Source of the DNA: Falsiroseomonas sp046052145
Lineage (GTDB): Bacteria; Pseudomonadota; Alphaproteobacteria; Acetobacterales; Acetobacteraceae
Length of the DNA stretch: 64,000 nucleotides
Direction: 5' to 3'
Assembly (NCBI GenBank): GCA_046052145.1
Contig: JBJOMW010000015.1
Location: 1 to 64,000 of the forward strand
Positions 1 to 8,253 of this stretch are shown here, one piece after another. Both the position numbers and the translations under genes were made by a program. The first letter of the stretch is position 1; every line of letters begins with the position of its first letter. The notes under the pieces were generated by a model. It worked only from the letters and a program-made list of their open reading frames with translations, searched no databases and was not told the DNA's origin.

Positions 1-676
<676 letters not shown>

Positions 677-797
677 GGCCCTGTTCCCGACGCTGATGTC
701 ACGACCCGATCGTGACCCGTTCGAGTCGCGACCACCGAAACCCGCAATTGCAGGGCTGCCCACACGGCCCGCCCCGCCGACGCCTCGGCGCGCGGGA

Positions 798-871
798 TGG
801 AGCGGGTGAGGGGAATCGAACCCCCGTAGCCAGCTTGGAAGGCTGGTGCTCTACCATTGAGCTACACCCGC
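798..871 (-). tRNA. tRNA-Gly (anticodon TCC)
   Basis: The reverse strand folds as a cloverleaf: acceptor GCGGGTG pairs with CACCCGC, anticodon loop CTTCCAA gives TCC, and the T arm carries GGTTCGATTCC. The 3' CCA is encoded (798-800). It lies between tRNA-Tyr and tuf on the same strand. Confidence 0.95.
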
Positions 872-961
872 ACACTGCACGCGCCTGATGGTGATCGGAC
901 GCGTCGTCCTCTGGCTGGCCTGCAACGCAAGCACCCGCTGAACATGCGTGTCGCGAAGGAA

Positions 962-1043
962 TGGAGGGGGTTGGATTCGAACCAACGTAGGCTGAGCCAG
1001 CGGATTTACAGTCCGCCCCCTTTAGCCACTCGGGCACCCCTCC
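962..1043 (-). tRNA. tRNA-Tyr (anticodon GTA)
   Basis: The reverse strand forms a class II tRNA with acceptor GGAGGGG/CCCCTCC, anticodon loop CTGTAAA (GTA), a long variable arm and T arm GGTTCGAATCC. The CCA is not encoded. It is upstream of tRNA-Gly and tuf and divergent from rlmB. Confidence 0.95.
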
Positions 1044-1190
1044 GTGCTCCGTCGCGACCCGACGCTGCGGGCCGGCGGCACTAGCCCCAGGCAAGCGGCG
1101 CTGTCAACGTCGCCGGGTGTGACATGTGGCGCGCATCCCGCCTTCGCATCCCGCGCTGGACAGGATCGGCACAAGGGGCAGGATGGCCGG

Positions 1191-2249
1191 ATGCGACGTC
1201 CCCCTCCCCGCCGACCCGGCCCGCCCGGTCCCCGCCCGCCCAAGGGCGCAGCCGAAGGGCCGCGCCGCGGCGGCCCGCCCCCAGGCCGCGCCGAGGGCCG
1301 CTCCCCTCGTACGGCCGACCGCGGGAGCGACTCCGCCCGCCCCCAGGATGCCGAAGCCCCGCCGCGGATTCGCGGCCGTGACCGGCGCGGCATGAACGAT
1401 CCGCGGCCCGGCCGCGCCGAGCCCGCCCCCCTGCCCTCGCGCGCCGCCCTGGCCCCGCGCCCTGCCCGGCTCGCGGAGCGCGAGCCGACGCCGCCGGGCA
1501 GCCTCTGGCTGCACGGGCTGCATGCGGTGGCCGCTGCCCTGGTCAATCCGCGCCGCCGCGCGCGCCGCTTGCTGCTGACCGCCGAGGCGGAGGCCGAGCT
1601 CGCCCGCCGCGTGCCGAAGCCCTGGCGCTGCCAGGCGGAGGTGGTGGACCGCTCCCGCTTCCAGACCTTCCTGCCCGAGGATTCCGTCCACCAGGGCGCC
1701 GCGCTGCTGGCCGAGCCGCTGACGCCCACCCCGCTCGAACAGGCGATCGCGCAGTCGGACGGGCCGGTGCTGCTGCTCGACCAGGTGACGGACCCGCGCA
1801 ATGTCGGCGCCATCCTGCGCTCGGCGGCGGCCTTCGGCGCGGCCTGTGTCGTGATGCAGGATCGCAATTCCCCGCCCGAAACCGGGGCGCTGGCGCGCGC
1901 CGCCTCCGGAGCGCTCGAGATCGTGCCGATCGCACGCGAGGTGAACCTCTCCCGCGCCATTGTGGCGCTGCAGCGCGCGGGCTTCTGGGTGCTGGGTATG
2001 GCGGGCGATGCGAAGCGCACCCTGGCGGAGGCAGCACCGCGCGACCGGCGCGTGGCGCTGGTGCTCGGCGCCGAGGATGCCGGGCTACGCCGCCTGCAGC
2101 GCGAGACCTGCGACGAGTTGGTGCGCCTGCCCATCGCGCCCGGGATCGAGAGCCTGAACGTCGCCGCCGCGGGGGCGGTCGCGCTGTACGAATTGGCGCG
2201 CGACCGCGCCGCGCCAGAACCCGATGCCGGGGAGGAGACGCCGACATGA
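1191..2249 (+). CDS. rlmB: 23S rRNA (guanosine-2'-O-)-methyltransferase RlmB-like (TrmH/SpoU family)
   Basis: A SpoU-class SAM-dependent 2'-O-ribose methyltransferase, probably acting on a guanosine of 23S rRNA. The C-terminal part has the three SpoU motifs: DQVTDPRNVGAILRSA, LGAEDAGLRR and IESLNVAAAGAVALYE, which build the trefoil-knot SAM site. An N-terminal substrate-binding domain follows WLHGLHAVAAAL. The first 100 or so residues are proline/arginine-rich and probably disordered, an extension often seen in alphaproteobacterial homologues. ATG at 1191 is preceded by AGGATGG; a later ATG at 1392 (MNDPRPG) would remove most of the extension and is also possible. It overlaps the next gene by ATGA, so translation is probably coupled. 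Confidence 0.88.
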   Translation: MRRPPPRRPGPPGPRPPKGAAEGPRRGGPPPGRAEGRSPRTADRGSDSARPQDAEAPPRIRGRDRRGMNDPRPGRAEPAPLPSRAALAPRPARLAEREPTPPGSLWLHGLHAVAAALVNPRRRARRLLLTAEAEAELARRVPKPWRCQAEVVDRSRFQTFLPEDSVHQGAALLAEPLTPTPLEQAIAQSDGPVLLLDQVTDPRNVGAILRSAAAFGAACVVMQDRNSPPETGALARAASGALEIVPIAREVNLSRAIVALQRAGFWVLGMAGDAKRTLAEAAPRDRRVALVLGAEDAGLRRLQRETCDELVRLPIAPGIESLNVAAAGAVALYELARDRAAPEPDAGEETPT

Positions 2250-3013
2250 CAAGCCAGGCCGCCGCCGCGATCCTCGACGCCCGCCGCGCCAAGCGCATCC
2301 TGCTGCCGCTCGGCGCCGCCGCGCCGGCCGATATCGCCGCCGGCTACGCCGCGCAGCGCGAGGTCGCCGCCGCACTCGGCGCCGTGCCGCCCGCCGGCTT
2401 CAAGATCGGCGCGACGACGAAGCAGATGCAGGCCTATCTCGGCCTTGCCGGCCCTGCCGCCGGCTTCGTGCAGGCGGAGAACCTGCAGGCCGAGGCCGGC
2501 CGCTTCCGTTTCGCCGATCTGATTGCACCCGGCGTCGAATGCGAGGTGGGGCTCAGGCTCGGCGCCGACCTGCCGGCCGGCCCCTGCACGCGGGCGGCTG
2601 CCGCGGCCGCGGTCGCCGATGTCTTCGCCGCGATCGAGATCGTGGAGAAGCGCTACACCGACCTCGGCGCACTCGGCACGCCGACGCTGATCGCCGACCA
2701 GGTCTTCCACCGCGCCGGCGTGCTGGGCGCACCGGCTGCGGGCTGGCGGGAGGCCGATCTCGGCGCGATCCGCGGGCGGCTGACGGTGAATGGCGCGCTG
2801 CGTGGCGAAGGGGTGGGTGCGGACCTGCTCGGCCATCCGCTGGAGGCGCTGGCCTGGCTCGCGGGCTCGCCGGCAGCGGCGGAATTTGGGGGGCTGAAGG
2901 CGGGCCAGGTGGTCTTCCTCGGCTCCGTCACACCGCCGATCTGGCTGGATGGCCCCTGCGAGGTGACGGTGGAGTTTGACGTGCTGGGGCGCGCGACGGC
3001 CAGCTTCGCCTGA
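2246..3013 (+). CDS. 2-keto-4-pentenoate hydratase-like protein (fumarylacetoacetate hydrolase superfamily)
   Basis: 255 residues, the usual length for the MhpD/hydratase branch. Supporting stretches are GFKIGATTKQMQAYLGL near the N-terminus, the metal-ligand segment APGVECEVGLRLG in the middle, AAIEIVEKRY, and a C-terminal GQVVFLGSVTPPIWLDGP. The family hydrates 2-hydroxypentadienoates in meta-cleavage pathways or acts on related enol acids. No other catabolic gene is nearby, so the true substrate is unknown. The ATG at 2246 overlaps the rlmB stop. Confidence 0.85.
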   Translation: MTSQAAAAILDARRAKRILLPLGAAAPADIAAGYAAQREVAAALGAVPPAGFKIGATTKQMQAYLGLAGPAAGFVQAENLQAEAGRFRFADLIAPGVECEVGLRLGADLPAGPCTRAAAAAAVADVFAAIEIVEKRYTDLGALGTPTLIADQVFHRAGVLGAPAAGWREADLGAIRGRLTVNGALRGEGVGADLLGHPLEALAWLAGSPAAAEFGGLKAGQVVFLGSVTPPIWLDGPCEVTVEFDVLGRATASFA

Positions 3014-3043
3014 CGCCTGCGCGCGGCACCGCGCAGGCGTTTA
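3014..3043 (+). terminator. hairpin after the hydratase gene
   Basis: CGCCTGCGC (3014-3022) is perfectly complementary to GCGCAGGCG (3031-3039) across an 8-nt loop, right after the stop codon, and is followed by TTTAC. The T run is short, so this is a probable but weak intrinsic terminator. Confidence 0.55.
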
Positions 3044-3134
3044 CGATTTGGCAAGATTTTCGGGTCCAGGATCGGGGCGCCGCGGCCGTTGCGTGGCGTT
3101 TCGCCAAGACGGCGCCCCACATCGCCGGAGCGCC

Positions 3135-3362
3135 ATGCGACCCGCCAGCTGGACCACCTTGCCCGAGGAGCTGCAACTCGTCCTGTCGCGAGAAGCGCTG
3201 CGCCGCGCGGCGGCGACGCTGGCCGAGCATGCCGAGCTCCTCGCCGAGGAGATGGAGCGGGGCACGCTCTCCGACCGCGGCGGTCCGGATGCTCTAAGGC
3301 TGTTCGCCGCTGTGGTGCGCGCCACCAATGAGGACGCCTTCGGCGCGGTCGGCCACGCCTGA
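3135..3362 (+). CDS. hypothetical protein, 75 aa
   Basis: Not recognised. The predicted product starts MRPASWTTLPEELQLVLSRE and is helical, with many Ala/Glu/Leu, no membrane segment and no cysteines. Its last 69 nt overlap the 3' end of the convergent glycosyltransferase gene. The start ATG has a plausible GGAG at 3127-3130. A small soluble helical protein is all that can be said. Confidence 0.5.
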   Translation: MRPASWTTLPEELQLVLSREALRRAAATLAEHAELLAEEMERGTLSDRGGPDALRLFAAVVRATNEDAFGAVGHA

Positions 3363-4928
3363 GTCGCGCCCATCCAGCGGGCGCGCGACCAAGACGCTGG
3401 CCGCGAAGCCGCGGCGCTGATCCCGCCAGGGGCGCGCCAACTCGACCCAGCGCGGATCGGCGGCCAATGCGTCCCGCGCAGCCGAGACCTGCACCGCACC
3501 GTCGCGGTCGGTGATGCCGAGCAGCACGAGCCGCGCATAGGGCGCGGCGCGGTCGCGGAGTTGGGGGATCTCATCAAGGCGTAGGACCTGGATGGGCTGA
3601 TCTCGCGCTGCCTCGGCCAGCACGGCGCCGACGATGCCGACGCCGTCATTGCCCTCCGGCACCAGCAGTAGCGCCTCCGGGCCGAGCGCCGGGGCGAGCG
3701 CGGCCAGCGCATCGCGATAGGCCTGCCGCGTCGCCGGGTGGAGCGCCATGCCCGTGCTGCCCGCGGCCTGCACGGCCAGCAGCAGCGCGAAAGCCGCGGG
3801 CGCGGCACGCGGCAGCCGCCGCGCCCAGCCGCGCGCGGCGCCCGCCAGCAGCACGGCCGCGAAGGGCGCCGCGAAGGCCAGGTAGCGCAGCTCGATCGGC
3901 ATGGTGCCGAAGGCCGCGCCGAGCGCCAGCAGACCGGCCGAAGGCGCGGCGAAGCCGCCGAGCCAGAGCCAGCGCGTCGGCCCCAGCGCGCGCCAGCGCC
4001 ACGCCACCGCCAGCGCCGCCCCGCCCGCCAGCCCCGCCAGGCCAGCGGCCAGCCCCTGGCGCGCCGCGCCATCGAGGTAGAGCGGCAGGCCGCCGAGCAG
4101 ATTGGCCAGGTTGAACTGCGCGAGCAGCGCCAAGGCCTCGAGCGGGGCGAAGGGCTCGAACTGGCCGGGCCGCGAATCGCGCTGCGCGAGGAAGAAATGC
4201 AAATTGCCCGCCTGGACCAGCAGGAAGGGCGCGGCCGCCGCCGCGAGACAGCGCAGCCGGACCCGCCAAGGCAGGGGCGCGACCAAGGGCCAGGCGATGA
4301 TCGCCGCGGCCGGAAAGGCCGCGAGGTAATTGGCGAAGGAGGCGCCCCCCGCCGCGAGCCCCGCCCAGGCCGCTGCCCCGGCGCGCTGCCGCCGCCAGGC
4401 GAGCACGATGCCAAGCGTCGCAAGCCCAAGCAGCAGATGCGCCAGCGCGAAGCCGCGCGCGACACCGCCGGTATAGGCGAAGCCATAGGCGAGCGCCGTG
4501 CCGAGCCCGACGGCGGCGGCTGGCAACCCGGCCAGATGGGCCGCCGCCATGAAAGCGGCGACGGCGCCGAGCGCGAGGATCACAGACAAGGCGCGCAGCG
4601 CCTCGACCGAGTTGCCGCCCACCGCCCGCCAGGCGCCAGCGAGCCAGAAATAGAGCGGCGGATGCACATCGGTGGCGCGCAGATTCTCGGCGATCACCGC
4701 TGGCGAAGCGGTGGCGGCCAGAAGCGGTGCGACCTGCTCGGGCGTGAAGGGCGCGGCCGGCCAGGCCGGGCGCGGCACGGGCGAGGTGACAAGGCGGGTA
4801 TAGGTCTCGTCATATTCGGTCGAGCGCAGCGCCGCCCCGCCGCCCAGAGCAAGCAGCGCGACCGTCAGCGCAAACAGGATGGCCCAGCGCGGCGTGGCAT
4901 CGCCGGTTGCGAGCAGGCGCTGGACCAT
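3294..4928 (-). CDS. membrane glycosyltransferase, ArnT/PMT-like (GT39/GT83 type)
   Basis: 544 residues with about ten or more hydrophobic spans. The acidic pair in the first periplasmic loop (STEYDETYTR, residues about 35-45) and VHPPLYFW near residue 110 are hallmarks of polyprenyl-phosphate-sugar glycosyltransferases of the ArnT/PMT type, which transfer a sugar to lipid or protein on the periplasmic side. Donor and acceptor cannot be read from the sequence. The start at 4928 (MVQRLLATGD) is chosen because the first membrane span begins about 15 residues later; reading further upstream would run into the prophage end. It overlaps the convergent small ORF by 69 nt. Confidence 0.75.
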   Translation of the reverse strand: MVQRLLATGDATPRWAILFALTVALLALGGGAALRSTEYDETYTRLVTSPVPRPAWPAAPFTPEQVAPLLAATASPAVIAENLRATDVHPPLYFWLAGAWRAVGGNSVEALRALSVILALGAVAAFMAAAHLAGLPAAAVGLGTALAYGFAYTGGVARGFALAHLLLGLATLGIVLAWRRQRAGAAAWAGLAAGGASFANYLAAFPAAAIIAWPLVAPLPWRVRLRCLAAAAAPFLLVQAGNLHFFLAQRDSRPGQFEPFAPLEALALLAQFNLANLLGGLPLYLDGAARQGLAAGLAGLAGGAALAVAWRWRALGPTRWLWLGGFAAPSAGLLALGAAFGTMPIELRYLAFAAPFAAVLLAGAARGWARRLPRAAPAAFALLLAVQAAGSTGMALHPATRQAYRDALAALAPALGPEALLLVPEGNDGVGIVGAVLAEAARDQPIQVLRLDEIPQLRDRAAPYARLVLLGITDRDGAVQVSAARDALAADPRWVELARPWRDQRRGFAASVLVARPLDGRDSGVADRAEGVLIGGAHHSGEQP

Positions 4929-5087
4929 GCGCGAAGATCCCCCGATGGCGCGGCCAAGGCGCCGGAATGCGGGGCAAGACGCGCGGCGGGGGTAAAGGCT
5001 CCCCGCGGTGCGGCACATATTCGTGCGAGGCCGCACCTTTCCGCCGACGTTCGGACCGACCGGGGCGCGGGGTTGCGCGGTCCGCCG

Positions 5088-5116
5088 TTGAGTGGCGCGC
5101 CGCGCCGCGCTACTGC
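5088..5116 (+). promoter_or_regulatory. probable original host promoter of tRNA-Thr, now driving only a stub
   Basis: TTGAGT (5088-5093), a 17-nt spacer and TACTGC (5111-5116) lie 8 nt before the first base of the truncated tRNA-Thr copy. The rest of 4929-5124 shows no gene. After prophage insertion this promoter faces the tRNA fragment and phage DNA rather than the intact tRNA at 40982. Promoter assignment is inference from spacing and position. Confidence 0.45.
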
Positions 5117-5124
5117 TGCGGCGC

Positions 5125-5164
5125 GCCGGGTTAGCACAGCGGTAGTGCAGCGGTTTTGTAAACC
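5125..5164 (+). repeat. attL: truncated tRNA-Thr 5' half
   Basis: Identical over 40 nt to 40982-41021, from the first tRNA base through the anticodon loop into the 3' side of the anticodon stem. After C5164 the sequence becomes phage (CATTCCGC) instead of the tRNA 3' half. The block contains the inverted repeat CGGTTT-TGT-AAACC around the anticodon, a likely core-type integrase site. Confidence 0.93.
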
Positions 5165-5256
5165 CATTCCGCACATCCCGCAAAACCGCAGAACCCAGCC
5201 AATCCCATGAAAAGACCGCGCTTTTCGGAAGCGCAGGAAGCGCAACAACCGCAGAG

Positions 5257-5289
5257 CCGGCACACCACCCCGGCACAAAAGCCGGCACA
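5257..5289 (+). promoter_or_regulatory. probable integrase arm-type sites, left arm
   Basis: Three copies of CCGGCACA at 5257-5264, 5270-5277 and 5282-5289. Positions 5262-5289 belong to a 28-bp stretch repeated perfectly at 40899-40926 at the other prophage end. Short repeated sites flanking the core on both sides are the normal arrangement for arm-binding domains of lambda-type integrases. Confidence 0.65.
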
Positions 5290-5323
5290 AAAAAGCCCCG
5301 CCAGCCGAGGCTAGCGAGGCGGC
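5289..5323 (-). terminator. intrinsic terminator after the endolysin gene
   Basis: Read on the minus strand, a stem of about 12 pairs (5295-5323, with two G-T pairs) is followed by six T residues (5289-5294). It lies 5 nt past the endolysin stop and ends the long leftward late operon before the attL arm sites. Confidence 0.85.
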
Positions 5324-5328
5324 AATTA

Positions 5329-5922
5329 TCAAGCCTTGCTTGAAGGTTCGCCGGCCCCGCCCTTGAACAACCGCGCCTCTGCCGCCCGGCGCTTGACCAG
5401 CCCAGGCAGCACCACGCCCCCGGCTTTAGTCCAGCGCGTGAACTCGCCCGCCGCGCTGTCGAGCCGGCCGGCGTTGAGGTGCATCAGCAGCGTGGACCGG
5501 GCGAAAGCGCCTCGGCCGACGTTGTGGACAAAGCTAGCCAGCGCCGCCCGCTGATGGTCGGCCAGGTGCACGGTCACTAGGTCGTCAACCGCCTTCGCCG
5601 CCGTCGCTAGGTCATTGCCCAGCAGCCGCCGGGCGGTGTCCTTGGTAATCGGGCCATCGCCCTTCACGACAGGCTGGCCGTTACCCCACCGGGTCGTGCC
5701 GAAGCCGATGGTCCAGACCTTCGCCGGGCACAGATACGCCTCGGCGCGGAAGCCCTCAAAGCCCGCCACCATGTCCACCGCAGCAGCCGAAACGGAAAGA
5801 GGCGCCGTTGCCGGCGCCTCCCCGAAGGCGATGACAGGAATGGCGCCAGGGCGCTCCGGGGCCGGCGCTTTCGGCGCCTCGACCGGCCCGCGCGCGATAA
5901 GGCTGCGGAGGAAGGCCAGCAT
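5329..5922 (-). CDS. endolysin, GH24 (T4-type) lysozyme
   Basis: 197 residues. The lysozyme domain spans about residues 45-190: catalytic Glu56 in GFEGFRAEAY, the TIGFGTT segment (71-77) holding the usual Asp/Thr region, and ASFVHNVGRGAF followed by a C-terminal arginine-rich helix. It would cleave peptidoglycan at the end of the lytic cycle. There is a proline-rich 40-residue N-terminus but no clear signal peptide or SAR segment, so export presumably needs a holin. It begins directly after the stop of the small holin-like gene and is the last gene before the terminator. Confidence 0.9.
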   Translation of the reverse strand: MLAFLRSLIARGPVEAPKAPAPERPGAIPVIAFGEAPATAPLSVSAAAVDMVAGFEGFRAEAYLCPAKVWTIGFGTTRWGNGQPVVKGDGPITKDTARRLLGNDLATAAKAVDDLVTVHLADHQRAALASFVHNVGRGAFARSTLLMHLNAGRLDSAAGEFTRWTKAGGVVLPGLVKRRAAEARLFKGGAGEPSSKA

Positions 5923-6084
5923 TTAGCGGCGCTGGTTCCACAGATACCAGCCGGCCGTGGCTGCGCTGGTGGCGGTGCCGGCCACCAAATCCCAGCCGGT
6001 CGGGTCCACGACGCCGCGTGCAATCAGCACGCCGCCGGCAAGCTGCAACGCATGGCGCAGCAGCCCCACAAAGAGGTCAGGCAT
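5923..6084 (-). CDS. small holin-like membrane protein, 53 aa
   Basis: Reads MPDLFVGLLRHALQLAGGVL and ends GWYLWNQRR. Two short hydrophobic stretches are separated by a turn with VVDPTGWD, and the tail is basic. Size, the RHAL start and the position directly before the lysozyme resemble the Pam3 gp28-like putative holins. A good ribosome-binding site (AGGAGA) precedes the ATG on the minus strand. The abutting stop and start suggest coupled expression with the endolysin. The holin role is inferred. Confidence 0.7.
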   Translation of the reverse strand: MPDLFVGLLRHALQLAGGVLIARGVVDPTGWDLVAGTATSAATAGWYLWNQRR

Positions 6085-6176
6085 AGGTCTATCTCCTATG
6101 ATTGCCGCTTCACCCAGCGGCGCGGGATCACATCGGCAGCGGCTCGGCCGGCCCCGGATACGGCTCGCCGTCGCGG

Positions 6177-6416
6177 CTAGGCGTCGAGGTCTTCATCGTC
6201 GTCATCGGCCGCCGCGCCATCAGTCAGGAGGCTAAGGGCGAATGTGAGCATCCCCGCCAGCAAGACGGGCGGCGTTTCGTCTGTTGGGTAGAGGCAGACG
6301 TTGCCGCTGCCGTCTAGGACAACGAAAGCGCCATGCTTGCCCCCAGCTTCGCTGGCGCGCTCTGCGATGGCGACGAGGGGGGAGGACGCCAGCGGCTTGG
6401 CTTGTGGCTTTGCCAT
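6177..6416 (-). CDS. hypothetical protein, 79 aa, acidic C-terminus
   Basis: Starts MAKPQAKPLASSPLVAIAER. The middle has HGAFVVLDGSGNVCLYPTDE followed by a hydrophobic span of about 18 residues (LLAGMLTFALSLLTD) and a very acidic tail (DDDDEDLDA). One membrane span is possible. It overlaps the metallophosphoesterase stop by one base (TGATG). Position between that gene and the lysis pair suggests a lysis accessory, but no spanin signature is seen. Confidence 0.6.
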   Translation of the reverse strand: MAKPQAKPLASSPLVAIAERASEAGGKHGAFVVLDGSGNVCLYPTDETPPVLLAGMLTFALSLLTDGAAADDDDEDLDA

Positions 6417-7399
6417 CACGCCCTCCCAGCTTGCACGCGAACACGCGGGCGGCCGGCCAGGGCCTCGCCGCGAAAATACGCCACGCCGTCCAGCACCTCG
6501 CACGTCTCGGGCTGAAGCAGCCGGCCATTGCGCACCGTCAGCACCCCCCACCCCTGCGTCCAGCCTGTCGGCTTGCCGCGCAGATAGGCGAAGCATGGCC
6601 AGTTTGGATCGGCCAGCATGCCGGTCTCGAAACCGTACACGCGGCCCTTGAGGTTTTCTCGCGCCGTCACGCGCAGCTTGTGCGTGTCGCCCGTCACTAC
6701 CGACGAACCGCTCTTCATCGCGTTGTTGTAAGCGGCATGTTCGCCGCTATGCCAACGATGCAGCCCATAGAAGGCGCCGAAGTCGAACCGCCACGCCTGC
6801 CGCCAATCGCTGAACTTGTCGGCCAGACGCATTCCCGGCTCGTCCTCAAATGCCGCCGCGTGTCGCGCTAGATAATTGTCGTGGCGCTCGTCGTGATTAC
6901 CAATTGCCCAAAAGCGTTGGGCCTTGGGCGCCAGGTCGGACAGCTCGCCCAAGTGCAGCCGAGCCGCGTCGATGGTGTCCTTCACCTTCACATGCGGCTG
7001 CCAGCCCACCGGGTCGTGGCGGCTAATTTCGCCGAAATCGAGCGCGTCGCCCGTGCAGAGGAGGAAGTCCGGCTTGATGCGCGGCACGGCACGAAGCAGC
7101 GCCTCATGCGCGACGCTGCGCTCCTGCGCCGGATGCGTCCAATGCGGGTCGCCAAAGGCGACGAATACGCCGTCTTGCACGGGCCACGGCGTCTCGGTCA
7201 GAGGCGGCGCCTCGCCCGTGTTCTGGCGCCCCTTGAGCCGCTTGTCTTCCAGGCCGAGCGTCCGCACAGCGGCCTCGTACTGGTGGCGCATGGTGGACGG
7301 TGCCACGCCCCGCTTGCGTGCGGCCGGCGCTACGCCGACCGCATTAACGTCCTCATAGACGGCCCGCAGGACGTGCGGCGGCGGAAGGGCGACCGGCAT
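6416..7399 (-). CDS. phage metallophosphoesterase with N-terminal HTH-like region
   Basis: 327 residues. Calcineurin-type motifs are in order: GDPH (Asp84, His86), GDALD (Asp118), GNHDE (Asn168-His169-Asp170), HSGEH (217-221) and GDTH (His240). These ligate two metal ions for phosphoester hydrolysis. Residues about 10-50 resemble a helix-turn-helix unit (AARKRGVAPSTMRHQYEAAV), so it may act on nucleic acid. It sits between the lysis genes and the second holin candidate, overlapping the latter's stop at 7399. The substrate is unknown; morphogenesis, nucleotide salvage or host DNA attack are all possible. Confidence 0.85.
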   Translation of the reverse strand: MPVALPPPHVLRAVYEDVNAVGVAPAARKRGVAPSTMRHQYEAAVRTLGLEDKRLKGRQNTGEAPPLTETPWPVQDGVFVAFGDPHWTHPAQERSVAHEALLRAVPRIKPDFLLCTGDALDFGEISRHDPVGWQPHVKVKDTIDAARLHLGELSDLAPKAQRFWAIGNHDERHDNYLARHAAAFEDEPGMRLADKFSDWRQAWRFDFGAFYGLHRWHSGEHAAYNNAMKSGSSVVTGDTHKLRVTARENLKGRVYGFETGMLADPNWPCFAYLRGKPTGWTQGWGVLTVRNGRLLQPETCEVLDGVAYFRGEALAGRPRVRVQAGRA

Positions 7400-7686
7400 C
7401 AGCCAGCCCGCCCCTTGGCCCGGCGCTCAACCTCGCTAATCGCCAGGTCAATGATGCGCGGGCCGACGTAAGCGATGGAAATGGTCACCGCGTATTCGGG
7501 GAACCCGTCGAGGCCGGCATAGTCAGCCAGCCCTTTGCCGACGATGCCCATGCCGATGGCGACGGGCAACTCCCACAGGAGCGACCAGCCAAGCGGCCGG
7601 CGGTCCGCGCGCGCCAGATGCAGCGCGCGACCCAGCAAGCCGAGCGCACCTGCGCCGGCCGCTGAGGCAGCGTCAAAATCCGACAT
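7399..7686 (-). CDS. holin-like protein, 95 aa
   Basis: The segment LWELPVAIGMGIVGKGLADY is followed by a second hydrophobic span VTISIAYVGPRIIDLAISEV and a basic tail. Pattern and length resemble LydA/HP1-type phage holins, which open the inner membrane for the endolysin. The ATG at 7686 (MSDFDAAS) is used; an upstream TTG at 7695 is less likely. A separate 53-aa holin candidate sits beside the endolysin. Confidence 0.6.
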   Translation of the reverse strand: MSDFDAASAAGAGALGLLGRALHLARADRRPLGWSLLWELPVAIGMGIVGKGLADYAGLDGFPEYAVTISIAYVGPRIIDLAISEVERRAKGRAG

Positions 7687-7753
7687 GGTTGGCAATCCGG
7701 CGGGCTACCCGGCCCCGTTCGGCGGCGCCCGCGCGACCGCCTGGGGCGGCGCC

Positions 7754-8026
7754 TTAGTTTACGGGGTCAGCCGTCCAGACGGTCACATCACCGCTAGTGC
7801 GCAGGACTGCCTTGTAACTCGTCGCCGAGTTGAGCCAGATGTCGCCGAACCGCCCGCCGCTGTCAGCAATGACCGGGTTAGCGTTAGGCTGCGTCCTGCC
7901 GGCGTCGCTGTAGGTTTCGGCCGGCGTCGTGGTGCCTGCCAAGTAGAAATAGAGTTTCGCGCCCGGCAGCGGGTCGCCGTTGTTGTCGAACGCCTGGAAC
8001 CGGGGCGCAAAGAAGCGGTCAGACAT
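7754..8026 (-). CDS. stand-alone tailspike/fibre anchor-like domain, 90 aa
   Basis: Starts MSDRFFAPRFQAFDNNGDPL and continues with AGTTTPAETYSDAGRTQPNA and FGDIWLNSATSYKAVLRTS, a pattern of N-terminal particle-binding domains in many phage tail spikes. Here it ends at ...TADPVN with a stop and no receptor-binding part follows. GGAGG lies 8 nt before the ATG on the minus strand. It may serve as a decoration or adaptor, or be the remains of a longer spike. Confidence 0.7.
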   Translation of the reverse strand: MSDRFFAPRFQAFDNNGDPLPGAKLYFYLAGTTTPAETYSDAGRTQPNANPVIADSGGRFGDIWLNSATSYKAVLRTSGDVTVWTADPVN

Positions 8027-8040
8027 AAGGATGCCTCCGA

Positions 8041-8253
8041 ATGGAGAACTTGGCCGGCGTCATCACCTCAGCGCTCATCATCGCCGTGTGCTTTGCTGGC
8101 ATTCATTCGATTGTGGATTTACGCCGCGAACAGGCGCGCCGCTTGGGCTTGCCGTACATGGACAAGCCCCGGAAGCGGACGCTTCTGGCTATCGGCGCGG
8201 GGGCTACTCTCTACTTCGGCTTCGTCGTTATCGCCGTGCAGCTTGGCTGGTGA
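8041..8253 (+). CDS. small two-span membrane protein, antisense to the late operon
   Basis: Starts MENLAGVITSALIIAVCFAG, with spans at residues about 5-24 and 47-68 and a basic loop between (RREQARRLG, DKPRKRTLL). AAGGA lies 9 nt before the ATG. It runs against the surrounding leftward genes and overlaps the end of the next one by 26 nt. Such a reversed membrane gene in a late operon could be expressed from the prophage (exclusion or conversion), but this is inference. Confidence 0.5.
   Translation: MENLAGVITSALIIAVCFAGIHSIVDLRREQARRLGLPYMDKPRKRTLLAIGAGATLYFGFVVIAVQLGW

Noticed and set aside
4929..5087. Upstream extension of the glycosyltransferase gene to 5288
   Set aside because: Would cross attL into phage DNA and lacks a signal; the membrane span supports the start at 4928.
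6084..6098. TAGGTCTATCTCCTA, similar to the repressor operators
   Set aside because: Spacing is 15, not 14, and the sequence is explained by the holin-like ATG and its AGGAGA ribosome-binding site.
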